Translations under genes and position numbers: made by a program
Assembly (NCBI GenBank): GCA_900541965.1
Contig: UQLN01000013.1
Span: 25,987-89,986 of the forward strand
DNA length: 64,000 nt
Reading direction: 5' to 3'
From: an uncultured Parabacteroides sp.
Lineage (GTDB): Bacteria > Bacteroidota > Bacteroidia > Bacteroidales > Tannerellaceae
The notes under the pieces: model-generated
What the model was told of the DNA's origin: nothing
What the model saw: only the letters and a program-made list of their open reading frames with translations
Database searches by the model: none
Shown here: piece by piece, positions 8,311-17,263 of the stretch
Numbering within the stretch: position 1 is the first letter of the stretch
Layout of the letters: every line of letters starts with the position of its first letter

Positions 8311-8880
8311 TTACTGAACTAATTTTAGCGTATAATTAAGGTCGGAGGCGGCTTGTTGCAAATCTTGATTTAATAAGGTAAGGTTATCTCCTTCTGCCAG
8401 GAAGTAAAAAACGGTACTTCCGTCACTCGGTATCATTTCATAAACGATCGCTTCGGCATTTTGAGGAGTTCCTTTTTTGATAGCTCTTTTACCGGTTGAT
8501 GAAAATGTTTTATCTTTTCCGTTTTCAGCTTCCAGGTAAGTGGCGTCTAATTCATATACGCCACCGTCCGGACCGTCCTGCTGATAATAAAGAGTCAAAT
8601 CATAAACGATGCCGGGACCGTCTGCTGCCGGAATAGTACCTTTATATTTCTTTTGTATAATGGCACCTTTTTTCGGGTCGGTTTTCAGAGAGTCGCGCAT
8701 ATTGACCGGTTTCGCTGGTTTCTCTTTCACTTCCGGTAAAACAGGAGCTTCAACCTGAACAGGTATAGCTGCGACTTCCACACTTTCTTCTTCTACCTCT
8801 ACGGGGACTTGCTTGTTGGCTTTCCCGCTACATGCAGCCAAAAATCCCAATGCGGCTACTGCAATAAGATACTTTTTCAT
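8311..8880 (-). CDS. NlpE-like envelope lipoprotein lacking the CXXC cysteines
   Basis: I place the start at the ATG whose product begins MKKYLIAVAALGFLAACSGK, a clear lipoprotein signal with lipobox LAAC. A longer in-frame start at 8943 would add 21 unlikely residues before it. The mature protein has a Pro/Glu-rich linker (VEVEEESVEVAAIPVQVEAP) and then an NlpE N-terminal-like barrel with KYKGTIPAADGPGIVYDLTL and the tail YFLAEGDNLTLLNQDLQ. In E. coli NlpE, a lipoprotein that signals envelope or copper stress, this region carries CADC; here both cysteines are replaced (AADG). A direct redox or metal role is therefore unlikely through that site. It is preceded by a hairpin that separates it from mscS. 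Confidence 0.75.
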   Translation of the reverse strand: MKKYLIAVAALGFLAACSGKANKQVPVEVEEESVEVAAIPVQVEAPVLPEVKEKPAKPVNMRDSLKTDPKKGAIIQKKYKGTIPAADGPGIVYDLTLYYQQDGPDGGVYELDATYLEAENGKDKTFSSTGKRAIKKGTPQNAEAIVYEMIPSDGSTVFYFLAEGDNLTLLNQDLQQAASDLNYTLKLVQ

Positions 8881-8927
8881 TATTTCTGCTTTTTGTTTAG
8901 TTATTTTTGAAACTTTGGAAATATAAC

Positions 8928-8965
8928 AAGAGTCCCCCTGCATTTTGTTTTGCAGAGGGACTCTT
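8928..8965 (-). terminator. Hairpin between the MscS-family gene and the NlpE-like gene
   Basis: A stem of about 15 bp (aagagtccccctgca / tgcagagggactctt, one mismatch) with an 8-base loop. It lies 26 bp beyond the MscS stop and would end that transcript on the minus strand. The plus strand has a T run after the stem, although no plus-strand gene needs it. Confidence 0.65.
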
Positions 8966-8991
8966 TTAACTAATCGGATAGATATATTCTG

Positions 8992-10854
8992 TTATTTACC
9001 GGAAGTGCCAGTCGTATTAAACAAATAATCTGCCGGAATGGTTGAGGCTTCTCCGTTACGTTTGGCAAAATAATGAGGTGACATAATTTCTATCCCGGCT
9101 TCGTTAAAGACATCTTGTATGCTTTGGTGTAAATCCGAGTAAATTTTTCCTAACTGGTCGGCATTCTTTACATATGCATTTAATTGATAGCAGGGATAAT
9201 AATCCTGCAATTCCGTTTCCAAGACAAAAGGTTTCGGGTCTGCCAAAACTTCCGGAGTGATACGGGCTGCATTAATAAGCAATTGATGTACCTGCCGCCA
9301 GGGAATATCGTAACCGATAGAGACTGTCGTATGGATAATTAATCCGTATTGGCGGGCAGAAGCGCTGTAATTAACCGTATGTGAAGACATAATAAAGGAA
9401 TTCGGAATTGTAACGACTTCGTTTTTAGGCGTGCGCAGTCTGGTTACAAACGGGGTTTTCTCAACCACATTCCCTGTTGTTTCATTTAATTTGATATGGT
9501 CGCCCAATTTAAACGGGCGCATATAGGTTATAACCAACCCTGCAATAATATTCCCGATCACTGTGCTCGACCCCAATGATATAATCAATCCGACAAATAC
9601 GGAAATTCCCTGAAAAACACCGGAATCGGAGCCCGGCAAATAGGGGTAAATCATCGCAATCATAAAAGCATATAGTAAAAAGCGTATGATATTAAATGTC
9701 GGTTGTGCCCAGTCCGGATAAAAACCGGTTATTTTCAGTTTCTCGTTTTCAATTTCATTGGCAATATATTGTATTCCTTTTATAATATATTTGATACAGT
9801 AATAAATGACGAGGATAATAAACAGGTTCGGGATATATTCCGCAATGGATTTGAGAACCATTTTAACAGGGTCGATTATATACAGGAAAATTTTAAGTGC
9901 AAGTTTTTCCGTCTGTGGAAAAATTGCGAATAGCATGGGGACGCTGAATGTAAGCTGTATCAACAAGACAATGTAGCGTAGGATATTGCTGAGGAATATC
10001 AATACACGCCCTTGCCTGTGTGTATTCAGGAACTCATAATCGCGGACAATAATTGATTTGAGTTTATTCTGCTTTAACCAGATAATCTGCCGGCGTAATT
10101 TGCGGAACAGATAATTGGTCAGGCGAAATAACAGGTATTGGATGACAAGAACTAAAATAAACAATGCTGCCCGTTTGGCGATTTCCTGTAGGCTGTTTTC
10201 CTTTTTTAATTCATTGATTTTATTTTGGAGAATAGGGACGTACTGGTTGGCTAAATCAAAACGTGTCGTGTTCTGCCATAATGCATCCTGGTCCGTAATA
10301 CTCACGATTACTTTGTCGCCGTACATGACATCAACATAGTATTCACTTTCGAATGCATAGACAGAGTCTGTACTCAAACTTTTACTTTTTCCGATTTTAA
10401 GGACAATATTGTTGATGCTTTCAGCCCGGTCGTGTGGAGAATGTCCTCCTCGTTTGGCATATAAAGTGAAAAGCGTATCGTTATCTACAATAACAGGGAC
10501 TCCGGAGGTAAGGCTTCTCAAGGAGTCTATGCGGTGGCGTTGCTCTTCTCTTTTTAATGAATCGGCGGTGGCATTAAGATTTTTGGCTTTGTCCAGTTCT
10601 GTCCGTAAAACAATTTCATTCAGTTTCATTTCCTGAATCTGCAAAGCCAACTCTTCCATGCGGATAGAATCTTGCCGGAGTTTATCCTCCGGCAAGATGT
10701 TTTCTGGTACAGGAGACAAAAGCGTATCCTTTGTCGTTTCATTAATCGCTGTGTGAATTATTTTTTCAGCTTTTTCAATCAGTTGTGCATTCGATTGAAT
10801 AGGGGTAAAGAAAATTCCCGACAAAATCAGAATATACGCGGTTAGGTGCCTCAT
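8992..10854 (-). CDS. MscS-family mechanosensitive ion channel with N-terminal extension
   Basis: A 620-residue inner-membrane channel of the small-conductance family, here with an extended N-terminus. Residues 1-23 are a signal peptide (cleavage near SNAQ). About 55-125 is a charged coiled-coil-rich periplasmic region. Several TM segments follow (about 225-245, 280-315, 335-360, 385-405 and 415-445). The MscS core begins at the pore-lining helix (GLIISLGSSTVIGNIIAGLV). After it come the beta domain (YMRPFKLGDHIKLNETTGNV, TPKNEVVTIPNSFIMSSHTV) and the C-terminal domain ending near 600. The family releases ions during osmotic downshock. It is upstream of the NlpE-like gene on the same strand but separated by a hairpin. 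Confidence 0.9.
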   Translation of the reverse strand: MRHLTAYILILSGIFFTPIQSNAQLIEKAEKIIHTAINETTKDTLLSPVPENILPEDKLRQDSIRMEELALQIQEMKLNEIVLRTELDKAKNLNATADSLKREEQRHRIDSLRSLTSGVPVIVDNDTLFTLYAKRGGHSPHDRAESINNIVLKIGKSKSLSTDSVYAFESEYYVDVMYGDKVIVSITDQDALWQNTTRFDLANQYVPILQNKINELKKENSLQEIAKRAALFILVLVIQYLLFRLTNYLFRKLRRQIIWLKQNKLKSIIVRDYEFLNTHRQGRVLIFLSNILRYIVLLIQLTFSVPMLFAIFPQTEKLALKIFLYIIDPVKMVLKSIAEYIPNLFIILVIYYCIKYIIKGIQYIANEIENEKLKITGFYPDWAQPTFNIIRFLLYAFMIAMIYPYLPGSDSGVFQGISVFVGLIISLGSSTVIGNIIAGLVITYMRPFKLGDHIKLNETTGNVVEKTPFVTRLRTPKNEVVTIPNSFIMSSHTVNYSASARQYGLIIHTTVSIGYDIPWRQVHQLLINAARITPEVLADPKPFVLETELQDYYPCYQLNAYVKNADQLGKIYSDLHQSIQDVFNEAGIEIMSPHYFAKRNGEASTIPADYLFNTTGTSGK

Positions 10855-10882
10855 ATCTGTATGAAATTAATTGTAATTATAT

Positions 10883-13117
10883 CTATTTGCCTCCGGCAGG
10901 AAGATGCTCCATCCAGTATTTAGCCATCGTTTTACGAAGGTGTAAAGTGGTTCCCTGACCTTCATAAATACCATGGCTGCGCATTGGATAACTGATTTGG
11001 GAAAACATCTTCCCATATTTAACCAGTTCGTTAACCAATAGTTCACAATTCTGGTAATGTACGTTATCGTCTCCCGTACCGTGGATTAATAGCAGGTTGC
11101 CTTTTAACCCCTGTGCATAAGTGATAGGAGAACCTTTCCGGTAACCATCCGGGTTATTCTGGGGAGTATTCATATAACGTTCCTGGTAAATCGTATCGTA
11201 AGTACGTTGGTCGGCAACAAAAGCAATTGCAATCCCAGTACAAAATACATCCGGATAACGGAACATGGAGTTCAATGTCTGGCTACCGCCGCCACTCCAT
11301 CCGGTAATACCGATTCGGGTCGGGTCAATAAACGGATACCGCCGTGCCATATCTAAAACGCCACGAGCCTGGTCTTCGGATGCAAATGTTCCGACTTCAC
11401 CGTAAATACATTTTCTCCATTCGCGTCCGCGTGGTGCTTTTGCTCCACGGTTTTCTATGCTGACAACGATATATCCCAAATTGGCAATATACTGGTTCCA
11501 TAAATCACCGCCACCCCATACGTCTTGTACGGTTGCACTACCCGGCTCTCCGTATACTTCCACAATTACCGGATATTTTTTAGAGGCATCGAAGTTTGCC
11601 GGTTTAATCATCCAGGCATCCAGTTCCAAATCACCGGAAGTCACTTTTATGAATTCTTTCGGATTCAGTCCCAAAGCGGCATATTGCTCTTTTGCCCGGG
11701 TATTTTCTTCAATCATACGTACAGACTGGTGTTTTGGAAATGAAACCATGTCTATAACAGAAGGAGTACCGGCGTTGCTGTAAGTATGTACCGCCCATTT
11801 TCCGGTAGGGGACATGTTATAGCGGTGTTGTCCCGGTTCTTCTGCCGGACTTAGGCGTTGCACTTCTCCTTTTCCAAACAGTTTGGCACTGTAAAGATAG
11901 CGTTGTGTGAAATTATCGGGAGAGGCGATAAAGTAAGCTAATCCTTTTTGTAAATCGGTTCCTACCGGTTCAATATAATCGAAATCACCTTTGGTAATCG
12001 GTTGGATATCTTTTCCGTCACGACTGACACGATACAGGTGTCTCCATCCGCTCCGTTCGCTTTCCCAGGTGAAATATTGATTGTTTTTCAGCCAGGTGAT
12101 ATGGTCGTTTGTTTCAAGCCAGGCTGCATCCTTGTCTGTAAAAATATTGACAGGGGTAGCGCTTCCGATTGTGGCAATCCATACCTTATTCGTATTTTGA
12201 GGACGGTTTAGTTGCTGGATGAATAGTTCATTGCTTTCCGGAATGAATTCCATACGGGGAATGTAGTTATTTCGTGTATCTCCCGGAATATGAATCCAGG
12301 TGGTTGTTCCTCCGGCAGCAGGGAGATACCCTACTTTTACGGCAGAGTTGGTTGTTCCGGCTTTCGGGTACGGAAAATGTAGAATTGTAGGGTAGATGGA
12401 ATCTACATTATTGATAATATCGAAAACTCCTGTTCCTTTTGTGTCACTTTGCCAATAGGCGATATAATTTCCATCGGGGCTCCAGCGGAAACCGTCGCGG
12501 CAATTGAACTCTTCTTCATAAACCCAGTCGAATGTGCCGTTTACAATCGTCTCACTGCCATCGTGGGTAAGTTGCGTGATTTTGCCGGATTGAATATCTT
12601 CTACGTAAATGTTATTATTGGAAACATAGGCAACACGTGTACCGTCCGGTGAGAATTTGGCAAACATCAGGCTGGCTTCCGGCAGGCTTTTCCCTAATTG
12701 ACGGAGTGTGCCGTCTTTTAAAGTAAGTACCCAATAGTCTCCTTTCGTGTCGTATCTCCATACGCGGCGGGTGTTATTGTAAACCAGTACTTTTCCGTTG
12801 TCGGCACTCCATGAGATACTGCGGATGGAAATAGGCTTGCCTGTTTCTTTATTTATAAACATGGAGGAGGGGATAATGACTTCCCGTTTGTTGTCTTTAG
12901 CGTGGTAGGCAACAATATCGATTCCTCCGGTTTGTTCGTTACGCTCCATGCGGCTGTAACGTTCTCCGTCTTTCAGCCAGGTCATGGCTCCCATACCTTT
13001 TGTTTGGATAAGTTGGCCGTATACGACTTTTTCTAGATCCAGCGTTTGCTGTGCAACGCATAAACCTCCCCAAAGGAACAGGGAGGCGGTGGCAATAATG
13101 AGTTTTTTCAATTTCAT
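10883..13117 (-). CDS. Dipeptidyl-peptidase IV-like S9 serine peptidase
   Basis: A secreted or periplasmic prolyl dipeptidase of 744 residues with signal peptide 1-22 (SLFLWGGLCVAQQ). The N-terminal eight-bladed propeller (about 40-480) carries the substrate-binding motif DWVYEEEF (about 200-207), characteristic of DPP-IV. The C-terminal alpha/beta-hydrolase domain holds the nucleophile Ser608 in GWSGGGS, the acid in GTGDDNVHY (Asp683/684) and His715 in SHGIYEG. The family removes X-Pro dipeptides from oligopeptides, which supports peptide catabolism in asaccharolytic and mixed-feeding Bacteroidales. It starts 28 bp downstream of the MscS gene (same strand, MscS distal) and may share its transcript. 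Confidence 0.95.
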   Translation of the reverse strand: MKLKKLIIATASLFLWGGLCVAQQTLDLEKVVYGQLIQTKGMGAMTWLKDGERYSRMERNEQTGGIDIVAYHAKDNKREVIIPSSMFINKETGKPISIRSISWSADNGKVLVYNNTRRVWRYDTKGDYWVLTLKDGTLRQLGKSLPEASLMFAKFSPDGTRVAYVSNNNIYVEDIQSGKITQLTHDGSETIVNGTFDWVYEEEFNCRDGFRWSPDGNYIAYWQSDTKGTGVFDIINNVDSIYPTILHFPYPKAGTTNSAVKVGYLPAAGGTTTWIHIPGDTRNNYIPRMEFIPESNELFIQQLNRPQNTNKVWIATIGSATPVNIFTDKDAAWLETNDHITWLKNNQYFTWESERSGWRHLYRVSRDGKDIQPITKGDFDYIEPVGTDLQKGLAYFIASPDNFTQRYLYSAKLFGKGEVQRLSPAEEPGQHRYNMSPTGKWAVHTYSNAGTPSVIDMVSFPKHQSVRMIEENTRAKEQYAALGLNPKEFIKVTSGDLELDAWMIKPANFDASKKYPVIVEVYGEPGSATVQDVWGGGDLWNQYIANLGYIVVSIENRGAKAPRGREWRKCIYGEVGTFASEDQARGVLDMARRYPFIDPTRIGITGWSGGGSQTLNSMFRYPDVFCTGIAIAFVADQRTYDTIYQERYMNTPQNNPDGYRKGSPITYAQGLKGNLLLIHGTGDDNVHYQNCELLVNELVKYGKMFSQISYPMRSHGIYEGQGTTLHLRKTMAKYWMEHLPAGGK

Positions 13118-13187
13118 TACAGTAATAGCATTTATTTGTTATGATGACACAAATAACGCAATGTTTCCTGAAACGGCAAAATATTTG

Positions 13188-13772
13188 TCAAAGCATTTCC
13201 AGTTCTTCAAACATCTGTTTGTAGACTGCCGCTTTTTCTTCCAGTGGTTTGGGATATGCCCGGGATGACGAGGGCATACGGTATAGCCTAAAAATACGTC
13301 CCAGTAAAGTAAAACGGGAGAATGAACCCGCTTTAGGTTCTTCTACGGGAGGAAGTACAGCCATTAATGTATCCATTGCCTTTTGTCCGGTAACGACTAT
13401 CGCTTTGCAATCCGGTATTTGGGATAAAATCTCTTCCGGATTAAGCGGTGTGACAATTTGAAGGAAGTTATCGGAGGCATTATTCTTTAACCGGACTACT
13501 TCCATGCCTGTGTCACCTATACCGATGCCTTTTTCCTTGCAGAATTGTTTGGCTTTTTCTTCACTGAATGCTTTTTTTGTTTCCAGGAAATATTCTTTAT
13601 CCTGATAAAAGATAGTGCCGAGAATCCTCCACATATCATTTTGGATATTCGGATAATAGAAATTCATAGACCATCGTGCCTTGGGAGGCGGGAAACTTCC
13701 AAGCATTAATAATTGGGTATTTTCCGGAAGAAAAAATCCTAAGGGGTGTTGTTCTGTTTCTTTATTTTCCAT
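13188..13772 (-). CDS. Uracil-DNA glycosylase-superfamily (MUG-like) protein
   Basis: A 194-residue protein. The N-terminal part contains LMLGSFPPPKARWSMNFYYP followed by NDMWRILG, matching the GxFP and YP...N.FW motifs of the mismatch-specific uracil/thymine glycosylase branch. KAIVVTGQKAMDTL and the C-terminal RLYRMPSSSRAYPKP (HPSPxN-like position) complete the fold. It would excise damaged or mismatched pyrimidines, but the canonical catalytic motif is only partly kept, so activity is inferred. It is followed by DPP-IV and preceded by the DUF3795 gene on the same strand, probably one operon of loosely related functions. Confidence 0.75.
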   Translation of the reverse strand: MENKETEQHPLGFFLPENTQLLMLGSFPPPKARWSMNFYYPNIQNDMWRILGTIFYQDKEYFLETKKAFSEEKAKQFCKEKGIGIGDTGMEVVRLKNNASDNFLQIVTPLNPEEILSQIPDCKAIVVTGQKAMDTLMAVLPPVEEPKAGSFSRFTLLGRIFRLYRMPSSSRAYPKPLEEKAAVYKQMFEELEML

Positions 13773-13792
13773 TCGGATAAGTAAAAAATAGA

Positions 13793-14143
13793 TTACCTTT
13801 TGATTGTTTGTTGTCCTTTTCCGTGCATTTCACTGGCAAAGGTATCGTAGCCGACGGCTTGTATCCTTCGAATACATGCCGAACGGTCGGAACGGAATAA
13901 AACGGAGAATATCTTTCCCATGAAATTATTGAACTTCTTACAGGTATCAATCGAACTAACCGTACAATCCGCACAACTTTTGTAGCCGTGTTCCTGATTA
14001 CACTGGCGTATTTTACACCATTTGGCTTTTACATTGGCCCGGCATCCCGGACATTGTTTTTTTATGAAACTACGGCAAGCTCCACAATATAATCCGCATG
14101 CGCTCACATAATCTGCACTGGGTTGATAGGTTGGATTCTCCAT
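13793..14143 (-). CDS. DUF3795-type cysteine-rich protein
   Basis: A 116-residue cytoplasmic protein with a dense N-terminal cysteine pattern: SACGLYCGACRSFIKKQCPGC, KWCKIRQCNQ, and GYKSCADCTVSSIDTCKKF. About eleven cysteines suggest metal (zinc or Fe-S) binding. The C-terminal part (FNNFMGKIFSVLFRSDRSACIRRI) fits the DUF3795 family, whose function is not established. It lies 9 bp downstream of a hypothetical gene and 20 bp upstream of the UDG-like gene, all on the minus strand. Confidence 0.75.
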   Translation of the reverse strand: MENPTYQPSADYVSACGLYCGACRSFIKKQCPGCRANVKAKWCKIRQCNQEHGYKSCADCTVSSIDTCKKFNNFMGKIFSVLFRSDRSACIRRIQAVGYDTFASEMHGKGQQTIKR

Positions 14144-14152
14144 TATAAAATG

Positions 14153-14788
14153 TTATTTATTCGTTATCCGTTGTTTTTTAGCATCGTCTTTCGCTTGTAA
14201 TACAACGTTATAAACGAAATCAGTCATCCATTCTTCCGAATATCCCAGTGTTTCTTTATACTTGCGTATGCTCCAGGCTGTCTTTTGTACGTTAATGTCT
14301 TTCCATTCCGAACGGGTAACGATTTCATGAATGGTTTTTGCTGTCTGGTTATATAATAATTTTTTTACCAGGATAGAAAAACGGAATTTCCAGCTCATCA
14401 GGTTATCGAGCAATGAGAATAAGTCATTGCAGAATCCCTGGAAAAGGAAGAAGTAAGATTTTATATCGTTTTGTGTTTTACAGTTCTTTTTTACCGAAGA
14501 GTCGATCTCTTTGAAGAATATTTCACTCAAACCGTAATCCTGCATTAATATTTTGCGTACGCGGGACTTTTCTGCAACGCCTAATTTATTGTTCTGGGTA
14601 GGAACTTTCAGCATTCGTTTGAATAAAGCCATATCCGGTAGCATATTCAGATTCGTGATACCTAACTGAACTGCCATAACTGATTGATAATAAACACGTA
14701 TTAATGTGACAAATTCTTCTACAGAGCCGGTTTGCGCAGCTTCAGCTTCTTCGTTTTTCTTTTTAAATAGTTTAGAAATTATACTCAT
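14153..14788 (-). CDS. Hypothetical cytoplasmic protein
   Basis: A 211-residue protein that I do not recognise. It is basic and predicted mostly helical, with no signal peptide or TM segment. Visible features are an acidic/basic N-terminus (KLFKKKNEEAEAAQTGSVEE), a tryptophan-containing helix (FCNDLFSLLDNLMSWKFRFS) and a lysine-rich C-terminus. It heads the minus-strand run containing the DUF3795, UDG-like and DPP-IV genes. No function is proposed. Confidence 0.65.
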   Translation of the reverse strand: MSIISKLFKKKNEEAEAAQTGSVEEFVTLIRVYYQSVMAVQLGITNLNMLPDMALFKRMLKVPTQNNKLGVAEKSRVRKILMQDYGLSEIFFKEIDSSVKKNCKTQNDIKSYFFLFQGFCNDLFSLLDNLMSWKFRFSILVKKLLYNQTAKTIHEIVTRSEWKDINVQKTAWSIRKYKETLGYSEEWMTDFVYNVVLQAKDDAKKQRITNK

Positions 14789-14853
14789 GGGTATTCTTTA
14801 TATTAATTTAGAGGACAAATATAGTAAAACTTGTCCCTCCAACCGCCTACTTG

Positions 14854-15519
14854 CTACTCGATTCGTTCAATTGTAATATCAGGAGAAATATCAGAAAATA
14901 TAACCAGCGGATTCTCGTCGGTCGATTTTTTAGCTTTGATTACAATAGAAACAAGATAAGTGTCTGTATCCGTATGGCTTAACTTTTTTAGCTCATAAGA
15001 ACCCAGCAGATACCCATGTTGGCCGAATACCGGGATTAATTTTTTTATGATGTCTTTATCTGTAGTGGAAAAGACAACTAATGAACTTTTCATCCCTATG
15101 CTTTTGAAAATAATACTGAGGACTTCCAATCCGACAAGAGTCAGGACTGTTGCAGCAATACTTATACCATACATCCCTGCACCACATGCCAAACCGATAC
15201 CGGCTGTAGCCCAAATACCAGCCGCTGTAGTCAATCCCCGTACAAATTGTTTTTGGATAATAATGGTTCCCGCCCCGATAAAACCGATGCCACTGACGAC
15301 TTGTGCGGCTACACGACTGGGGTCTAATGCAACACTGTTCTCTTGTATGATATCCTGAAAGCCGTATTGGGATACAATCATGATCAATGCACTTCCGAGT
15401 GATACTAAAAAATGTGTCCTGTATCCGGCTTCTTTAGCTCTGTATTCCCGGTCTAATCCGATAATGGCACCGAGTACGCCTGCAACAAACAGTCTTAAAA
15501 TAAAATCCCATATCATCAT
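14854..15519 (-). CDS. MgtC/SapB-family membrane protein
   Basis: A 221-residue inner-membrane protein. The N-terminal MgtC domain (about 5-140) has four to five TM segments with family motifs GAIIGLDREYRAKEAGYRTH, LVSLGSALIMIVSQYG, and VVSGIGFIGAGTIIIQKQFV followed by RGLTTAAGIWATAGIGLACG. The C-terminal cytosolic ACT-like domain is about 145-221. MgtC proteins are linked to growth at low magnesium and to ATP-synthase or transport control in several bacteria; the role in Bacteroidales is not established. It is a single gene on the minus strand, 82 bp downstream of nhaD. Confidence 0.88.
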   Translation of the reverse strand: MMIWDFILRLFVAGVLGAIIGLDREYRAKEAGYRTHFLVSLGSALIMIVSQYGFQDIIQENSVALDPSRVAAQVVSGIGFIGAGTIIIQKQFVRGLTTAAGIWATAGIGLACGAGMYGISIAATVLTLVGLEVLSIIFKSIGMKSSLVVFSTTDKDIIKKLIPVFGQHGYLLGSYELKKLSHTDTDTYLVSIVIKAKKSTDENPLVIFSDISPDITIERIE

Positions 15520-15601
15520 AAAGTATTGTTATTGATTTTTAAACGCTTAAATATAACAATATTTTATAGTGATATGGGATTTCCTATGCGTTAAAGTGGT
15601 T

Positions 15602-17032
15602 TTAAATACCTAATAATACGTTTTGCAACACATATACTCCGGCACCAGAAAGATACCCTGCCAAGGCTAGGAGCGATATGTTTTTTAAATACCAGATAAA
15701 GTTGATATGTTCCAATCCCATTACTACTACGCCGGCGGCCGAACCTATAATCAGCATACTGCCACCGACACCGGCACAGTAAGCAAGGAACTGCCAGAAT
15801 ACTCCATCCTGTACGAAATTGGCAAGGTAAGTCGGGTCTGCGGCTGTAGCGAGCATTGCATCTGTGGCTACCGGATACATTCCGATTGCTCCGGCAACAA
15901 GAGGTACATTGTCTACTACGGCGGATAAAGTCCCGATAATCAGATTCACAGCATAGACATTACCAAGCGTATCATCCAACCATATGGAGAAGTTATTTAG
16001 AACTCCACTGCAACGTAATGCATCTACGGCAAGTAAAATCCCTAAGAAAAACATTAAGGTTGCCCCGTCTATACGGTTTACTACTTTCGACAAGCGTAAT
16101 TTCAAATCTTCATTCATCGGAGTCCGACGGTACATAAGCTCTGTAAATATCCATAGAATACCAACTCCCATCAATATCCCCATAAAAGGTGGCAGATGGG
16201 TAATTGTTTTAAATACAGGTACGAAGAGAAGGCAGAATACACCGATACAAAAGATTGCCAGTTTTTCATTTTCTTTTAAAATACGAAGTAGTTCGCTATC
16301 TCCGCTTTCATCAAAAACATTTGGAGGTGTGATATTTCCATGCAAAGATCTGGAAACAAGAAGAACGGGAACAAATGCAGAGACCAAACTGGGTAAAAAT
16401 AAATGGGGAATAGTCGATGAGGTCGAAATATTACCTTTTACCCAAAGCATAATAGTGGTGACGTCTCCAATGGGTGACCAGGCCCCTCCGCTGTTCGCTG
16501 CAATTATAATAATACTGCCGAATATCCATCGTTCTTTATAATCTCCGATCAGTTTCCGGATAAGCATAACCATTACAATGGAAGTCGTAAGGTTATCCAG
16601 TATGGCGGACATAAAGAATGTAATGCTTGCGATGGCTATTAGTAATTTCCGCTTATTATTAGTAGTGATCCTGTTTGTAATGAATAAAAAACCTCCGTGC
16701 GAGTCTATCAGTTCGACTGTAATCATGGCACCTATCAGGAAAATCAGGGTTTCCGCAATTTCTCCGATACTTTCAAGTACCTGGTGTTCTACAACAAAAC
16801 GGATGCATTGCTCGGCATAAGGCAGTTCTGCCATAGTAGGGAATGCTTCTAAAAACAATTTGAAACTTTCGGCAGAGGCAGAAGGAATAAACTGAGGAGA
16901 ACCTGCCGTATACATTACCCATAAAAGGGTTCCGGTGAGAAGGGCTGTCCCTGCTTTATTGATTTTGAGAGGATGCTCCAAGGCGATAAGTAAATATCCC
17001 ACAAGGAAAATAATGATCATTCCAGTTAACAT
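15602..17032 (-). CDS. nhaD: Na+/H+ antiporter of the NhaD family
   Basis: A 476-residue polytopic membrane protein with about 11-12 hydrophobic segments across its whole length. NhaD-type features are the early helix pair with FLIGAMITVELIDSHGGFLF (about 90-109), ILDNLTTSIVMVMLI (about 132-146), IIIAANSGGAWSPIGDVTT (about 165-183), and the second-half repeat SAVVDNVPLVAGAIG. The paired NxxTxx/DNVP motifs mark the ion-transporter superfamily. It exports Na+ in exchange for protons at alkaline pH. It stands alone, upstream of the mgtC-like gene on the same strand. Confidence 0.9.
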   Translation of the reverse strand: MLTGMIIIFLVGYLLIALEHPLKINKAGTALLTGTLLWVMYTAGSPQFIPSASAESFKLFLEAFPTMAELPYAEQCIRFVVEHQVLESIGEIAETLIFLIGAMITVELIDSHGGFLFITNRITTNNKRKLLIAIASITFFMSAILDNLTTSIVMVMLIRKLIGDYKERWIFGSIIIIAANSGGAWSPIGDVTTIMLWVKGNISTSSTIPHLFLPSLVSAFVPVLLVSRSLHGNITPPNVFDESGDSELLRILKENEKLAIFCIGVFCLLFVPVFKTITHLPPFMGILMGVGILWIFTELMYRRTPMNEDLKLRLSKVVNRIDGATLMFFLGILLAVDALRCSGVLNNFSIWLDDTLGNVYAVNLIIGTLSAVVDNVPLVAGAIGMYPVATDAMLATAADPTYLANFVQDGVFWQFLAYCAGVGGSMLIIGSAAGVVVMGLEHINFIWYLKNISLLALAGYLSGAGVYVLQNVLLGI

Positions 17033-17181
17033 AATAACTATATTTAATTATTTAGTAGTACAAAATTAGGCATTTTATCTTGGGTTGTACTCTTTTGTGT
17101 ATAGTTAACATGTATCTTTATTATAAATGATGTTTATCAACTTGGATTTGAATATAAGGATTTTTATATTCTAAATTATGG

Positions 17182-17240
17182 TTCATAGTTATGATTTTCC
17201 AAAATCATAACTATCATTTGGAAAAAACATAACTATGAAT
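17182..17240. repeat. Cluster of three ATTCATAGTTATG repeats (site 1)
   Basis: The 230-bp gap between nhaD and the GH18 gene holds three copies of a roughly 20-bp element. One is forward at 17182-17200, a shorter one is inverted at 17201-17214, and one is inverted at 17220-17240. The core is TTCATAGTTATG followed by A/T-rich bases ending CC. The first two form a near-perfect hairpin. A closely related three-copy cluster is at 60529-60589. Confidence 0.75.
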
Positions 17241-17263
17241 GTTTTTATAGTGTGTTCTTATTT

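Noticed and set aside
8992..10854. Periplasmic potassium-dependent MscK identity for the MscS-family protein
   Set aside because: The protein has an N-terminal extension but is much shorter than MscK, so only MscS family membership is claimed.
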